NCBI RefSeq assembly: GCF_003626635.1
Contig: NZ_RAZT01000012.1
Location: forward strand, 62,001-126,000
From: Micromonospora musae
Lineage (GTDB): Bacteria; Actinomycetota; Actinomycetes; Mycobacteriales; Micromonosporaceae
Reading direction: 5' to 3'
DNA: 64,000 bases
The translations under genes and the position numbers were made by a program. Position 1 is the stretch's first letter; the number at the start of each line of letters is the position of its first letter. Shown here in pieces: positions 35,995 through 51,900 of the stretch. The notes under the pieces are model-generated. The model had not been told where the DNA came from. It saw only the letters and a program-made list of their open reading frames with translations, and did no database searches.

Positions 35995-38900
35995 CCCAGG
36001 AGTGGGCCTTCCCGGCGTCGTTCGCCCAGGAGCGGATCTGGATCGCGAACCAGCTCGACGCGGCCTCGCCGGTCTACAACGTCTCCAACCCGTGGCGGTT
36101 CCCCGTCGGCATCACCCCGGAGCAGGCCGAGGACGTGGTCAACCGGCTGGTGGCCCGGCACGAGGCGCTCCGCAGCTACCTGCGGGTCGACGACGGCGCG
36201 CTGGTGCAGGTCGTCCGCGCGGCGGAGCGCTTCGAGCTGCCCCAGGTCGACCTGCGTGGCCTCGACGGCGCCGAGCAGGCGCGGCGCTACGACGCCGAGC
36301 TGACCGCGCTCGGTCGCACGCCGATCCCGCTGGACGCCCCGCCGCTGTGGCGGGCTCGGCTGCTCCGGTTCACCGACGAGCAGGTGGGGCTGCTCTTCGT
36401 GGTGCACCACGCGGTCTTCGACAGCCACTCGGCGGTGCTGCTCGCCGCCGAACTGGCCGCGTTCAGCCGCGCCGCGCTGACCGGCGCGCCCGCCGAGCTG
36501 CCCGAGCTGCCCGTCCAGTACGCCGACTTCGCGGTCTGGCAGCGCGAGCAGCTCACCGGCGCGGAGCTGGAGCGGCAGCTCACCTTCTGGCGGGAGCGGC
36601 TGGCCGGGGCGCCCGCCGCGACCGGGTTGCCGCTGGACCGACCCCGGCCGGCCCAGCTCGGCTTCGCCGGCGACGAGGTCCACTTCGAGCTGCCCGAGGG
36701 GCTGCTCGACCGGGTGACCGCGCTCGCCACGGGCGCGGCGGCCACCCCGTACATGGTGCTGCTGGCCGCGTTCGCCGCGCTGCTGTCCCGGATCTCCGGC
36801 GACGAGGACGTGGTCGTCGGGGTCTCCACCGCCGGCCGGGACAACCCGGAGCTGGCCCCGCTGATCGGCATGTTCGTCAACCCGGTGGCGCTCCGCTGCG
36901 ACCTGGCCGGCGACCCCACCTTCGCCGACCTGCTGACCCGGGTGCGCGACGGGCTGGTCGACGCGATGGAGCACGGGCAGACACCCTTCCAGCGGCTCGT
37001 CGAGGCGGTCGCCCCGCAGCGGGACCCGTCGGTGCAGCCGATCTTCCAGACGGCGCTGAACTACATCCCCGACTCCGGCCTGGACCCGGTCGCGTTGGGC
37101 ACCACGAAGGACGACCTGGCCTTCGACATCACCACCACGACCAGCCGGCTGGTCTACCGCACCGCGCTCTTCGACCGGGGCACTGCGGAGTCGCTCACCA
37201 CCCGCTACGTCCGGCTGCTCGACGCCGCGGTGACCGAACCGCGGCGGCCGGTCTCCGCGTTGCCGCTGCTCGACGACGCGGAGCGGGAGCGGGCGTTGAC
37301 CGCCTGGAACGACACCGCGCAGGCGGTGCCCGCGACCACTGTGGTGGACGAGCTGCAGCGGCGGGCGGCGGCCACGCCGGACGCCACCGCACTGGTCCAC
37401 GACGGCGTCGCGCTCTCCTACGCCGAGCTGAACGTCCGGGCCAACCGGCTCGCGCGGCTCCTGGTGGGGCGGGGCGCCGGACCGGAGACCCGGGTGGCGC
37501 TCGCGCTGCCCCGCTCGGCGGAGCTGGTGGTGGCCATCGTCGCGGTGCTCAAGTCCGGCGCCGCGTACGTGCCGGTCGACACCGGGTATCCGGCCGGCCG
37601 GATCGCGTACCTGATCGACGACGCCGAACCGGCGCTGGTGCTGGCCACCTCCGCCACCGCCGGTCTGGTCCCGTCCGGGGCGCTGGTGCTCGACGCCGGC
37701 ACCGGTGCGGAGTTGGCCGGCGGGGACCTCACCGACGCCGAGCGGCGCGCCCCGCTGCGTCCCGAGCACCCGGCGTACGTGCTCTACACCTCGGGCTCGA
37801 CCGGACGACCGAAGGGTGTGGTGGTCGAGCACCGGGCGGTGGCCGCGTACCTGGCCTGGGCCCGGCACACCTATCCGGGGCTGGCCGGCACCGCGCTGCT
37901 GCACTCGCCGGTCTCGTTCGACCTGACCGTCACCGGGCTGCTCGGCACCCTCACCGCCGGCGGCACTGTGCGGCTGGCCGCGTTCGACGACCCCGCCGCC
38001 CGCACCGGCGGCCGCCCGACGTTCCTCAAGGTCACCCCGAGCCACCTGCCGCTGCTGGAGGCGGAGCTGTCGCCCACCACCGACCTGGTGATCGGGGGCG
38101 AGGCGCTCACCGGGGAGCAGCTGGCCGGCTGGCGGGCCGGGCACGAGGACGTCGCGGTGATCAACGAGTACGGCCCGACCGAGGCGACCGTCGGCTGCGT
38201 CGCGGCCCGGATCGCGCCGGGGGAGCCGGTGCCCGCCGGCCCGGTGCCGATCGGCCGGCCCACCTGGAACACGCAGGCGTACCTGCTCGACGCCGGGCTC
38301 AACCCGGTTCCGCCGGGTGTCGTCGGCGAGCTGTACATCGCCGGAGACCAGCTGGCCCGCGGCTACCTGCGCCGGCCCGGCCTCACCGCGGAGCGCTTCC
38401 TGCCCTGCCCGTACGGGGCGCCGGGGCAGCGGATGTACCGCACCGGGGACCTGGCCCGCCGGCGGCCGGACGGGACGCTGGAGTACCTGGGTCGGCGCGA
38501 CAACCAGGTGAAGATCCGGGGCATGCGCATCGAACTCGGCGAGATCGAGTCGGCGCTGCTGGCCCGGCCGGACGTGCGCGAGGCGGCGGTGGTGGTCCGA
38601 TCCGACTCCGGTGAGCCGGAGCTGGTCGGTTACCTCGTCGGCACCGCCGACCCGGCGACGCTCGCCGCGGACCTGGCCCGGGAGCTGCCCGCACATCTGG
38701 TGCCGGCCGCCTTCGTGGCGGTGCCCGCGTTGCCGCTCACCCCGAACGGCAAGCTGGACGTCGCGGCGCTGCCCGCAGCGGAGGCCGGCACCCCCACCGC
38801 CGACGGTTTCGTCGCCCCGCGCACCGAGGCCGAGGCGCTGGTCGCCGAGGTCTACGCCGAGATCCTGCAGGTGGACAAGGTCGGCGCGCTCGACGACTTC

Positions 38901-39112
38901 TTCGCCCTCGGCGGCAACTCGCTACGCGGGATGCGGGCGATGGCCCGTATCCGGGCCGAGGTGGAGGTGGAACTCCCGATGCGGGCCCTGTTCACCAGCC
39001 CGGTGGTGGCCGACCTGGCCGCCCAGATCGAGCAGCGGATCGCCGCCGAGCTCGACGGGCTCTCCGAGACCGAGGTCGCCGCGCTGCTCGCGGCGGAGAA
39101 GGACAAGCCCTC

Positions 39113-39116
<4 letters not shown>
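35991..39116 (+). CDS. nonribosomal peptide synthetase, domains C-A-T, predicted Asn-activating
   Basis: A 1041-residue single module. The condensation domain (about 8-435) has HHAVFDS (second His at residue 140), where the final Gly of the HHxxxDG motif is Ser. The adenylation domain (about 455-950) has LYTSGSTGRPKG, NEYGPTE, YRTGDL and VKIRGMRIEL. Reading the pocket against the GrsA positions gives DLTKVGEVGK, very close to the known Asn code. The carrier has Ser977 in LGGNSLRG. It should accept the chain from the PKS carrier and add Asn, which the upstream SyrP-like enzyme may hydroxylate. The ATG start overlaps the MbtH stop. The longer upstream frame covers the MbtH gene and is not used. 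Confidence 0.94.
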
Positions 39117-44632
<5,516 letters not shown>

Positions 44633-44633
44633 G

Positions 44634-44667
44634 CGGTGGGCCTCCGGCCGTGGCCGGAGGCCCACCG
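44634..44667 (+). terminator. perfect 16-bp hairpin ending the biosynthetic operon
   Basis: CGGTGGGCCTCCGGCC (44634-44649) pairs perfectly with 44652-44667 around a 2-base loop, starting 2 bases after the last synthetase stop. The position and strength make it the likely terminator of the 28-kb transcript. It may also serve the leftward serpin gene that ends at 44710. Confidence 0.85.
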
Positions 44668-44709
44668 CAGCCCCGCCGATCGTCGGCGACGGGCGGCGGC
44701 GACGGCAGG

Positions 44710-45945
44710 TCAAGGCAGGTCGGGCCGATCGGACAGGTCCGCAGCGGGCAGCTCCTCCGGCCGGGCCACCCACGCCGAGTAGACCGGCAGGCCGTGCCAC
44801 GGGCCGGCGGGCACGCCGTCGCGGGTGTCGGTGGCGACGGCCACGACGGCGTACGGGTGACCGAAGCGCAGCTCGGCGGCGCGGACGACGGCCTCCGGTG
44901 GCAGACCGGCCACCGCCGCGAGCGCGGTCACCGCGGCAGCCTCGAAGCCGTACCGGCCGTAGCGGGCGACCGCGGCCTGAGTCGCCTCGTAGGCGAGGTC
45001 CGGAGCGCCCATCAGCTCGCCGAGGGCTCGCACCGCCGTGTCGAAGCCGAGCCCCTTCGCCGTCAGGTCGTGCCGGCTCTCCGCCTTCCAGCACGGCAGC
45101 AGGGCGCTGAACAGCTCCTCACGCCCGAAGGACCGGGTGTGCTCCTCACGGATCGTCCAGAGCGGCGTCTCGCCCAGCGGCAGATCGTAGAGGGAGCGTC
45201 GCCCCCGCCCGGGGAACGTCGTCGCGTTCGTCGCCACCTCGTGGGCGGCCGCGAGCACGTCCGGTGCGGGTACGTCCGGCGTGGCGGCGACCGAGACGAC
45301 CAGGAGCCCGGACTCCCGGCCGTCGACGCGCTCCGGTCTCGCCTCAGCGGCGTGCACGGCGACGTCGCCGGCCCGGGCGGTGCCGGCGATCCAACAGGTG
45401 TGGCCGTGCCACGGCGTCCGCAGCACCTGCCGCAGTTCGCTTGCCCAGGCGCTGGCCGGGCCGAGCGCGTCGGCGGGCGACACCTGGAACGGGGTGGCCC
45501 ACGCGACCCGGGTGGCCAGGGCCGTGGCCATGACGAGGAGGGTCTCCGGGCCGACCGTGAGCGGGAACTTCTCGATCATGCCGAGGGTGCGTTCCCGCGC
45601 CCACGCGTCCAACGCGGGCTGGTCGGGCAGCGGACCCGTCTCGGTGCTCTCGGGCAACGCCGCCCGCCACTGGGCCAGGGCCTCGATCGCCGCACGCTCC
45701 CACAGCGCGCTGGCCGAGGCGACCAGCGGGTGCGGCGTGTCCAGCAGCGCGCGGGCGGTCGCGGCGGCGCGGTCCGCGTCGGCGCCGAGCACCTCCTCCA
45801 GCTCCGCCCGGGTGCCGCCGGCGGCGGCCGGGCCGACCAGGGCGAGCAGCAGCCAGGCGCCGAGCGGGGAGGCGATGTGGTGCTCGCCGCCGATCAGACG
45901 GTGCATCTGTTCCGCGTATCGGACCACAGGCCCGGTGGAAGACAT
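44710..45945 (-). CDS. serpin-family protein
   Basis: A 411-residue cytosolic-looking protein of the serpin (serine protease inhibitor) fold. The N-terminal region SPLGAWLLLALVGPAAAGGTRAELEEVLG and the C-terminal pattern RFGHPYAVVAVA ... GLPVYSAWVARPEEL match serpin landmarks. The segment before that should contain the reactive centre loop (about residues 345-370), but it lacks the small-residue hinge of inhibitory serpins, so it may not inhibit proteases. No signal peptide is present. The start is the ATG at 45945 (GGAG upstream) or a GTG one codon before. It converges on the biosynthetic operon, and nothing ties it to the product. Confidence 0.75.
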   Translation of the reverse strand: MSSTGPVVRYAEQMHRLIGGEHHIASPLGAWLLLALVGPAAAGGTRAELEEVLGADADRAAATARALLDTPHPLVASASALWERAAIEALAQWRAALPESTETGPLPDQPALDAWARERTLGMIEKFPLTVGPETLLVMATALATRVAWATPFQVSPADALGPASAWASELRQVLRTPWHGHTCWIAGTARAGDVAVHAAEARPERVDGRESGLLVVSVAATPDVPAPDVLAAAHEVATNATTFPGRGRRSLYDLPLGETPLWTIREEHTRSFGREELFSALLPCWKAESRHDLTAKGLGFDTAVRALGELMGAPDLAYEATQAAVARYGRYGFEAAAVTALAAVAGLPPEAVVRAAELRFGHPYAVVAVATDTRDGVPAGPWHGLPVYSAWVARPEELPAADLSDRPDLP

Positions 45946-46018
45946 CACCGCTCCACTGTGCCCGCTGCCGGCGCTCCCGTCAGCCCCGCCGTACCGTCCC
46001 GGGACGGTCGTTGGCGAA

Positions 46019-46093
46019 GATCAACTCGGCTTCGGTGAAGTCGGGGTGTCCCGGGCCCAGCGTCACCCCGACTTCAAGGAGCCCGAGTTGATC
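46019..46093. repeat. dispersed hairpin repeat, copy 1 of 4
   Basis: A 75-base imperfect palindrome with ends GATCAACTCGG and CCGAGTTGATC and an inner pair GAAGTCGGGGTG / CACCCCGACTTC. It lies between the serpin and PemK-like genes. Three relatives sit at 62126-62199, 62357-62430 and 62613-62686. Confidence 0.8.
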
Positions 46094-46177
46094 AGCGTGG
46101 TCGGGGCTCGCCCGCCCGCCGGCGTCGCGTGTCCCTGGGCGCGGAGGGCCCGGACCGGGCGGATAGGCTTCCTGGCC

Positions 46178-46672
46178 GTGGCAGGTCTGTTGAGGAACGT
46201 GGCGGCACGCATCAGCCGGGCGGGCGGGGCGGTCATTCCCCGCCAGCGACGCGCCGAGCCCACGCCGGCCCAGGTCGCGCGCCGACGCCAGGTGGCCGCG
46301 CTGCAGCGCCGCGAGCTGTCGTACGCGCCGGAGCTGGACGGGCAGGCCGACCCGGGCGAGATCGTCTGGACCTGGGTGCCGTACGAGGACGACCCGCGCC
46401 AGGGCAAGGATCGTCCGGTGCTGGTGGTCGGCCGCAAGAGCCGGACGCTGTTCGGGCTGATGCTCTCCAGCAAGAGCGACCGGGACGGGCAGCGGCACTG
46501 GCTCGCGCTCGGCCCCGGCGAGTGGGACCGGGACAAGCGGCCCAGCTGGATCCGGCTGGACCGGGTGCTCACCATGCGGGAGGACAGCATCCGCCGCGAG
46601 GGCGCGATCCTGGACCGGACCCGCTTCGATCGGATCGGCAGGGCGCTGCGCGCCGGTTACGGCTGGCGCTGA
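46178..46672 (+). CDS. PemK/MazF-like toxin-family protein
   Basis: A 164-residue protein. A basic N-terminal extension of about 65 residues precedes a PemK/MazF-like beta-barrel: GEIVWTWVPYEDDPRQGKDRPVLVVG (about residues 63-88), LMLSSKSDRD, and a C-terminal SWIRLDRVLTMREDSI. The family cleaves RNA, but no antitoxin gene adjoins it, and orphan actinobacterial members of this length with a basic tail are of unknown activity. The GTG at 46178 is the likely start. The longer open frame upstream runs through the dispersed repeat and the serpin gene. Confidence 0.75.
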   Translation: MAGLLRNVAARISRAGGAVIPRQRRAEPTPAQVARRRQVAALQRRELSYAPELDGQADPGEIVWTWVPYEDDPRQGKDRPVLVVGRKSRTLFGLMLSSKSDRDGQRHWLALGPGEWDRDKRPSWIRLDRVLTMREDSIRREGAILDRTRFDRIGRALRAGYGWR

Positions 46673-46785
46673 TCCTGGTCGACCGGTCGCTGCCCGGCCG
46701 CTGTTGGACCGCTCCCCGGACGGCGACCCGCGGCGTCACCGTAGGCTCTGCCGGCCTCGCTCTGGGGTCCCGCATCGCTGTGAGC

Positions 46786-46825
46786 TTGATACCCCAGAGG
46801 CATCTTTATGACTCTGAGGTATCAA
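46786..46825. terminator. inverted repeat between convergent genes, probable two-way terminator
   Basis: TTGATACCCCAGAG (46786-46799) pairs with CTCTGAGGTATCAA (46812-46825) with one mismatch and a 12-base AT-rich loop. It lies in the 194-base gap between the convergent PemK-like and flavodoxin-like genes. The palindromic TTGATACC ends make it look like a recurring element rather than a simple stem. Confidence 0.7.
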
Positions 46826-46866
46826 CCCGGTAGGGAAGTAGGGCCGCGGCCTCGCGGCCGCGGGTG

Positions 46867-47517
46867 TCAGGCGGGCTCGCGGCTCGACCCGACCGCAGCG
46901 GACCGCGCGTCCGGCGGCGGGTACGGCTGCTCGGCCAGCAACCGCGCCAGGTGTGCGCTGTTGAGCGCCAGGGCCCTGGTGGTGCGGTCGGTGGTGTCCG
47001 GCTTCGGGCGTGCGTCGAGGTAGTCGACTGTTTGCAGCGCCTCGCCGACCCAGTAGGTGGCGCCGGCGGCCGGGCAGGTGAAGCCGACCTCGTTCAACGC
47101 CTGCTGGACCTCGGCGATGGTGTGGTGGGCGCCGTCCTCGTTGCCGACCACGGCGACGCCCGCCACCTTCCCGTACGTGAGCAGACGCCCCTCGTCGTCG
47201 GTCTCGGAGAGCTCCGCGTCGAGGCGTTCGAGCACCATCTTGGTGACGGCCGAGGGCTGGCCGAGCCAGATCGGGGTGGCGATGACGAGTATCCGGGCGT
47301 CCAGCATCTTGGCCCGGATCGCCGGCCAGCCGTCGCCGTCGCCCTCGTCGGTGGTGACCCCGAAGCGTACGTCGTGGTCGACGACTCGGATCAGCTCACC
47401 GTCGACACCCTGCTCGGCCAGGGCGTCGAGCACCTCGCGGCCGAGCACCTCCGAACTGGACGGTGCGGGTGACCGCTTGAGCGTGCAGTTGAGGACGAGG
47501 GCACGGATCGTCGCCAC
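46867..47517 (-). CDS. flavodoxin/NADPH-dependent FMN reductase-like protein
   Basis: A 216-residue flavodoxin-fold protein. The first strand and phosphate loop read IRALVLNCTLKRSPAPSSSEVLG (residues 3-25), followed by ILVIATPIWLGQPSAVTKMVLERLDA (the FMN-loop region) and a GEALQTVDYLDA C-terminal part. It should bind FMN and reduce quinones or other acceptors using NAD(P)H. The start is the GTG at 47517 with GGAGGAA upstream. The extension to 47634 is rejected because it crosses that site. It is divergent from the ArsR/SRPBCC pair. Confidence 0.85.
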   Translation of the reverse strand: MATIRALVLNCTLKRSPAPSSSEVLGREVLDALAEQGVDGELIRVVDHDVRFGVTTDEGDGDGWPAIRAKMLDARILVIATPIWLGQPSAVTKMVLERLDAELSETDDEGRLLTYGKVAGVAVVGNEDGAHHTIAEVQQALNEVGFTCPAAGATYWVGEALQTVDYLDARPKPDTTDRTTRALALNSAHLARLLAEQPYPPPDARSAAVGSSREPA

Positions 47518-47647
47518 GTTCGTTCCTCCCCGGTGTCGCGTTCTGTGTCTGTTACCCGCCCGGACGTCCGAAACACCTGAGGCACCAAGTTGCGCGATTC
47601 GGCTTGACGGCGTGCCGGGTCGGCGTATATTCAACTCATCGGTTTAT

Positions 47648-47661
47648 CAACCAAGTGGTTG
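47648..47661. promoter_or_regulatory. probable ArsR operator
   Basis: CAACCA-AG-TGGTTG is a perfect 6-base inverted repeat 10 bases before the ArsR start, within an AT-rich stretch. The position and the CAACCA/TGGTTG half-sites fit autorepression by the adjacent ArsR-type protein. Confidence 0.7.
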
Positions 47662-47671
47662 AGAGAAGGCG

Positions 47672-48016
47672 ATGACAGCAGATCCGGTCAGCACCGTGTT
47701 CGCCGCCCTCGCGGACCCGACCCGCCGGGCGATCCTCGCCCGGTTGGCCGCCGGAGAGGCGACGGTCAACGAGCTGGCGGCGCCGTTCCCGGTCAGCGTC
47801 CAGGCCATCTCCAAGCACCTCAACGTGCTGGAGCGGGCCGGGCTGATCGTGCGTACCCGGGAGGCGCAGTGGCGGCGGTGCCGGTTGGAGCCGGCCCCGC
47901 TGCGCACCCTCGCCGAGTGGGTCGACCAGTACCGAAAACTCTGGGACGACCGTTACGACACGTTGGACGCATACCTCGACAACCTGAAGGGGAAAGACGA
48001 TGAGCCAGCTCAGTGA
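47672..48016 (+). CDS. ArsR-family transcriptional regulator
   Basis: A 114-residue winged-helix repressor. It begins DPVSTVFAALADPTRRAILARLAAGEATVNELA, followed by the recognition helix VSVQAISKHLNVLERAGLI and wing RTREAQWRRCRL. No metal-binding Cys cluster is seen, as in the subgroup always paired with SRPBCC proteins. It is coupled to the SRPBCC gene, which starts inside its last codons, and is probably autoregulated through the inverted repeat at 47648-47661. Confidence 0.93.
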   Translation: MTADPVSTVFAALADPTRRAILARLAAGEATVNELAAPFPVSVQAISKHLNVLERAGLIVRTREAQWRRCRLEPAPLRTLAEWVDQYRKLWDDRYDTLDAYLDNLKGKDDEPAQ

Positions 48017-48473
48017 CCTCGTGATCGAACTGCCGTCGGACCTGGAGATCACCCTCACCCGGGCCTTCGACGCGCCGCGCGACCTGGTCTTCGCCGCGCA
48101 CTCGCAGGCGGAGCACCTGAAGCACTGGTGGGGGCGGGGCAACCCGCTCGACATCGAGATCGACTTCCGGGTGGGCGGCCGGTACCGGTTCGTGGAGCAC
48201 GCCCAGGACGGCAACTCCTACGCGTTCCGGGGCGAGTTCCGGGAGATCGTGGCGCCGGAGCGCATCGTGCAGACCTTCGAGTACGAGGGGATGCCCGGGC
48301 ACGTGCTGGAGGAGACGCTCACCTTCACCGAGCAGGACGGGCGGACCGTCGTCTCCAGCACCAGCCGCTTCGACACGAAGCAGGAGCGCGACGGGATGCT
48401 CGACACCGGTATGACGCAGGGTGCGGCCGAGTCGTACGCCGCGCTGGAGCGGCACCTGGCCACCCTGGTCTGA
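48000..48473 (+). CDS. SRPBCC (AHSA1-like) domain protein
   Basis: A 157-residue helix-grip protein of the AHSA1/SRPBCC type. LTRAFDAPRDLVFAAHSQAEHLKHWWG (about residues 18-44) and GGRYRFVEHAQDGNSYAFRGEFREI are the usual landmarks, and the end is the long C-terminal helix. Members bind hydrophobic ligands in a deep cavity, and the ligand here is unknown. It overlaps the ArsR gene by 17 bases, forming the very common ArsR-SRPBCC pair. Confidence 0.92.
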   Translation: MSQLSDLVIELPSDLEITLTRAFDAPRDLVFAAHSQAEHLKHWWGRGNPLDIEIDFRVGGRYRFVEHAQDGNSYAFRGEFREIVAPERIVQTFEYEGMPGHVLEETLTFTEQDGRTVVSSTSRFDTKQERDGMLDTGMTQGAAESYAALERHLATLV

Positions 48474-48477
48474 CGTA

Positions 48478-48507
48478 CGGCGGGGCATCCGACGGGGTGC
48501 CCCGCCG
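48478..48507 (+). terminator. hairpin after the ArsR-SRPBCC operon
   Basis: CGGCGGGGCA (48478-48487) and TGCCCCGCCG (48498-48507) form a perfect 10-base stem with a 10-base loop, beginning 4 bases after the SRPBCC stop. Confidence 0.7.
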
Positions 48508-48647
48508 TGCCCGATCCGTCTCTGTCGGATGGTGCTGTAACGCCTACCGGATCGCGAGCGCTGCTCATTATGCCACTGGGGAGGCGTTCCGGGTTCCGCA
48601 CGGGGACGGCGAGGGGATCGCCGTCGGAGACGGAGAGGGATGCCGCG

Positions 48648-48917
48648 ATGAACGGTGGCACACGTCCACACCCAGCCTCCCCCGACGATCATCTGCCGGT
48701 CACGGCGGACTGGATCTGCTCGACCTGTGGTGCAGATTGGCCCTGTGCCACCAAGCAGAGTCGGCTGCTGGAAGAGTACGGGCACGACCGGGCGGCGCTC
48801 GGTGTCTATCTGGCGAGCTGCCTCGCCGCGGCGTCCGCGGAGCTGCGCCGCGTTCCGGTGGACGTACTGCAGCAACGCTTCACGGGCTGGCTTCCCCGCC
48901 AGCGACGCCCCTTCTGA
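48648..48917 (+). CDS. small Cys-rich conserved actinobacterial protein
   Basis: An 89-residue protein with the pattern DWICSTCGADWPCATKQSRLL (about residues 22-42), three Cys arranged as C-x2-C-x4-C, suggesting metal binding. A helical second half (HDRAALGVYLASCLAAASAEL) follows. I recall similar short proteins from Micromonosporaceae, with unknown function. I chose the ATG at 48648 because GGAGAGGGA lies just upstream. The in-frame extension to 48507 has no ribosome site and overlaps the preceding hairpin. Confidence 0.65.
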   Translation: MNGGTRPHPASPDDHLPVTADWICSTCGADWPCATKQSRLLEEYGHDRAALGVYLASCLAAASAELRRVPVDVLQQRFTGWLPRQRRPF

Positions 48918-48924
48918 CGGGCGG

Positions 48925-48954
48925 ACGGGCTCCGGCCCACCGGTCGGAGCCCGT
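48925..48954. terminator. hairpin between convergent genes
   Basis: ACGGGCTCCG (48925-48934) pairs perfectly with CGGAGCCCGT (48945-48954) around a 10-base loop. It lies between the Cys-rich gene and the leftward deacetylase-glycosyltransferase gene, so it can serve both directions. Confidence 0.7.
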
Positions 48955-48988
48955 TCCGCGTGCACCTCCTTCCTGCTGTGACCCGTGG

Positions 48989-51900
48989 TCAGGTCCGGGT
49001 GCTCGCCCGGACCTGCCGCGCTGTGGCGGGGACCGACGCGCGTCGGGCGCGCGGGGTCGCCGCGGGGGTGCGGGACGGCCATCCCACCAGCCGGGGACGC
49101 CGCTGAGCGCTGACGTCCTCGATCCAGCCGACCAGCAGCACGACGACGAAGAGCAGTACGAGCGCCACCGCCAGGTATCCGACCTGCCCGAGCCGCCAGG
49201 CGTCGATCCGGTCGCCGACGACGAAGCAGACCGCGATCGCCGCGTTGTGCCAGAGGTAGATGGTCAGGGCCCGGCTGTTCAGCCAGGTGACCAGGCGGTC
49301 CAGTGGTCGGGCCCGGGCCAGCCACGCCATCGGGGGGCGGGCCCGGAGCAGCAGGAGCACGAAGCCGAGCGAGTAGAACGCCTGCGCGGCCGGGATGTCG
49401 TTCAGGTCCATGCCTCCCGCGGAACCCGCCACTGTCCACCCGGCCCCGACCCCGATCCCCAGGCACACGGCCGCCGCGATGACCAGTGCCGGCAGGGGAA
49501 TGCGGTGCAGCGCACCGTCGCGATGGGCGAATCCGACGAGCCAGCATGCGCCGAAGGTGGCGAGGTCGACGACGACCGAGTGGACGCCGCCGCTGAGCGG
49601 TGGCGACGTGGTCTGCAGCATCACGACGGCGGCCAGGGGCAGCAGCACGGTCGGTAGCGGCCATCGGCGGTAGAGCCCGAGGAGCACGGGGGAGAGCAGG
49701 ACGAGCCAGAGGTACGTGACGAGGTACCACAGCACACCGGTCACGTCCTGCGCCCAGGCGCTGCCCGCCGGTTGGGCGATCGGTATCAGCCAGGTCAACA
49801 GCCCGGGCCACGCCGGGCGATCGGGCCAGCCCTGCCAGACCATCACCGGCACGAGCACCGCGCCCAGCATCCACATCGCCGGCAACAGCCGCCGCAGTCG
49901 GCTGTTGACCGCTTGAACGGACGTACGGTCCAGGGACCGGGCCATCAGCGAGCCGCCGAGCGCGAACATGACGCCCATGGCGGGGAACGCGAAGCTCATC
50001 CAGGCGTAGCCCCACATGTGGTACGTGATCACCCGTGTCAGGGCCAGGGCGCGGAGTGTGTCGAACCAGCGGTCACGGCCTGCTCGGGCGGCGGGCGGCT
50101 CGGTGGCGCGATCGGTCTCCTCTGGTCGTGCCACGCTTGCGTGCATCAGGCTCCCGTCCACTACGTGCCCGCGGCGATCGGTCGGCGGGTCACCGGCACG
50201 CTTCAGTTTTCGCCACCGCAGCCGGGTGCCGGTCAGCGCGGTGATCGTCGACCGGAGCAGGACCAGGTACATCAGCTGCCGGTATGCGAATTGCTGCAGA
50301 GGGAGCGCCAGCAGGGGCAGGAGGCGCTCACGGTCGAGGCGGAAGGCCACCAGGGCGGTGACCGCCTGTACGGCCAGCATCAGCAGCCACGCCACGGCGG
50401 TCTCGGTGGCGCCGAGGAAGAACAGTCCGTAGAGGGCCATCACGTCCAGTACCGGCCCGAGCAGTGGCAGGACCACACCGAACAGGGCGAGCATCGGCAG
50501 ACCGAATCGGCCGAACCGGCCGGACGGCCCCGTGTCGAACATCGCCCGGCGGTGTTTCCACATCGCCTGCATGGTGCCGTAGCTCCAGCGATACCGTTGG
50601 CGCCACAACTGTGTCAGGGAGGCGGGCGCCTCGGTCCATGCTCGGGCCCGCTTCTCGTACACCACGCGCCAGCCGGCTCGGAGGATCGCCATCGTGATGT
50701 CGGTGTCCTCGGCGAGGGTGTCGTCGCTCATGCCGCCCGCGGCGAGCAGCACCCGTCGGCGGAACGCCCCGATGGCCCCCGGCACGGTCGGCATGCAACC
50801 GAGCGTCTCGTACAGGCGGCGGTCGAGGTTGAAGCCGATGACGTATTCGATGTGCTGCCACCACCCGAGCGGGCCTCGCCGGTTGGCCACTTTGACGTTG
50901 CCGGCGACTGCACCGACCGACGGGTCGGCGAACGGCTGCACCAGCCGGCGTACGGAGTCCCGCTCGAACACCGTGTCGCCGTCGACCATCACGATGATCT
51001 CGTGGCTGGCGTGGGCGATGCCGGTGTTGAGAGCGCTCGGCTTGCCGCCGTTGGACTTGCGGATCACCCGCACGTTGCGCAGTCCGAGCGCCTCCGCGAG
51101 GTCGGCTGTTCCGTCGGTCGAGCCGTCGTCGACGACAATGACCTCGATTCCGCGATGGTCGCCGTTGGCCAGTGACCGGACGCTCGCGACGATGCCGGCC
51201 TGTTCGTTGTAGGCCGGCACGATTATCGACACGGGCTCGGTGACCGGCGACCCCCAGTACCCGCGCCGACGACGCCAGGCCAGCCGGGGTGCCAGGACGA
51301 GCAGCAGCAGCGTACGAAGCAGCATCAGGAGCCCGGCCACCACGAACAGCACCCGGAGCGTGGCGATGAACAGGTCGGCGACCCGCACCGCCATGACGGC
51401 CGACCCGGAGCGCCAGCGTTCGGCCTCCGACACCGGCCGGTTCGCGGGGACCGCTGCCACGCCGTCGTCGTCTGCCTCGTCCCGGGTCTGGTTGAGGCCT
51501 TCTCCGACCGTGACGAAGTCATAGCCGCGGGCCAGCATCGCCGGAATGAACCGGTCGAGCGCGGCGACCGTCTGGGCCCGGTCGCCACCCGCGTCGTGCA
51601 GCAGCACGACGGCGCCCTGCCCGGTCGGCGGGGTCATGTTCCGCACGATCGTGTCAACCCCGGGCCTGGCCCAGTCCTGGCTGTCGGTGTCGTTCACCGC
51701 CGTGAGGTAACCGAGGCCTCCGGCCTGCCGGATGGCCGCCCACGCCTCGTTGTCCACGGCGTCGGCCCGCGACGAGTACGGGAAGCGCAGCAGGTTCGTC
51801 CGGACCCCCGTGGTGTTCATGATCGCCATCTGGGTCTGGGTGTACTCGAGCCGCCGTTGCCAACTGGGCAGCAGGGTCGCCTCCGGGTGGCTGAAGGTGT

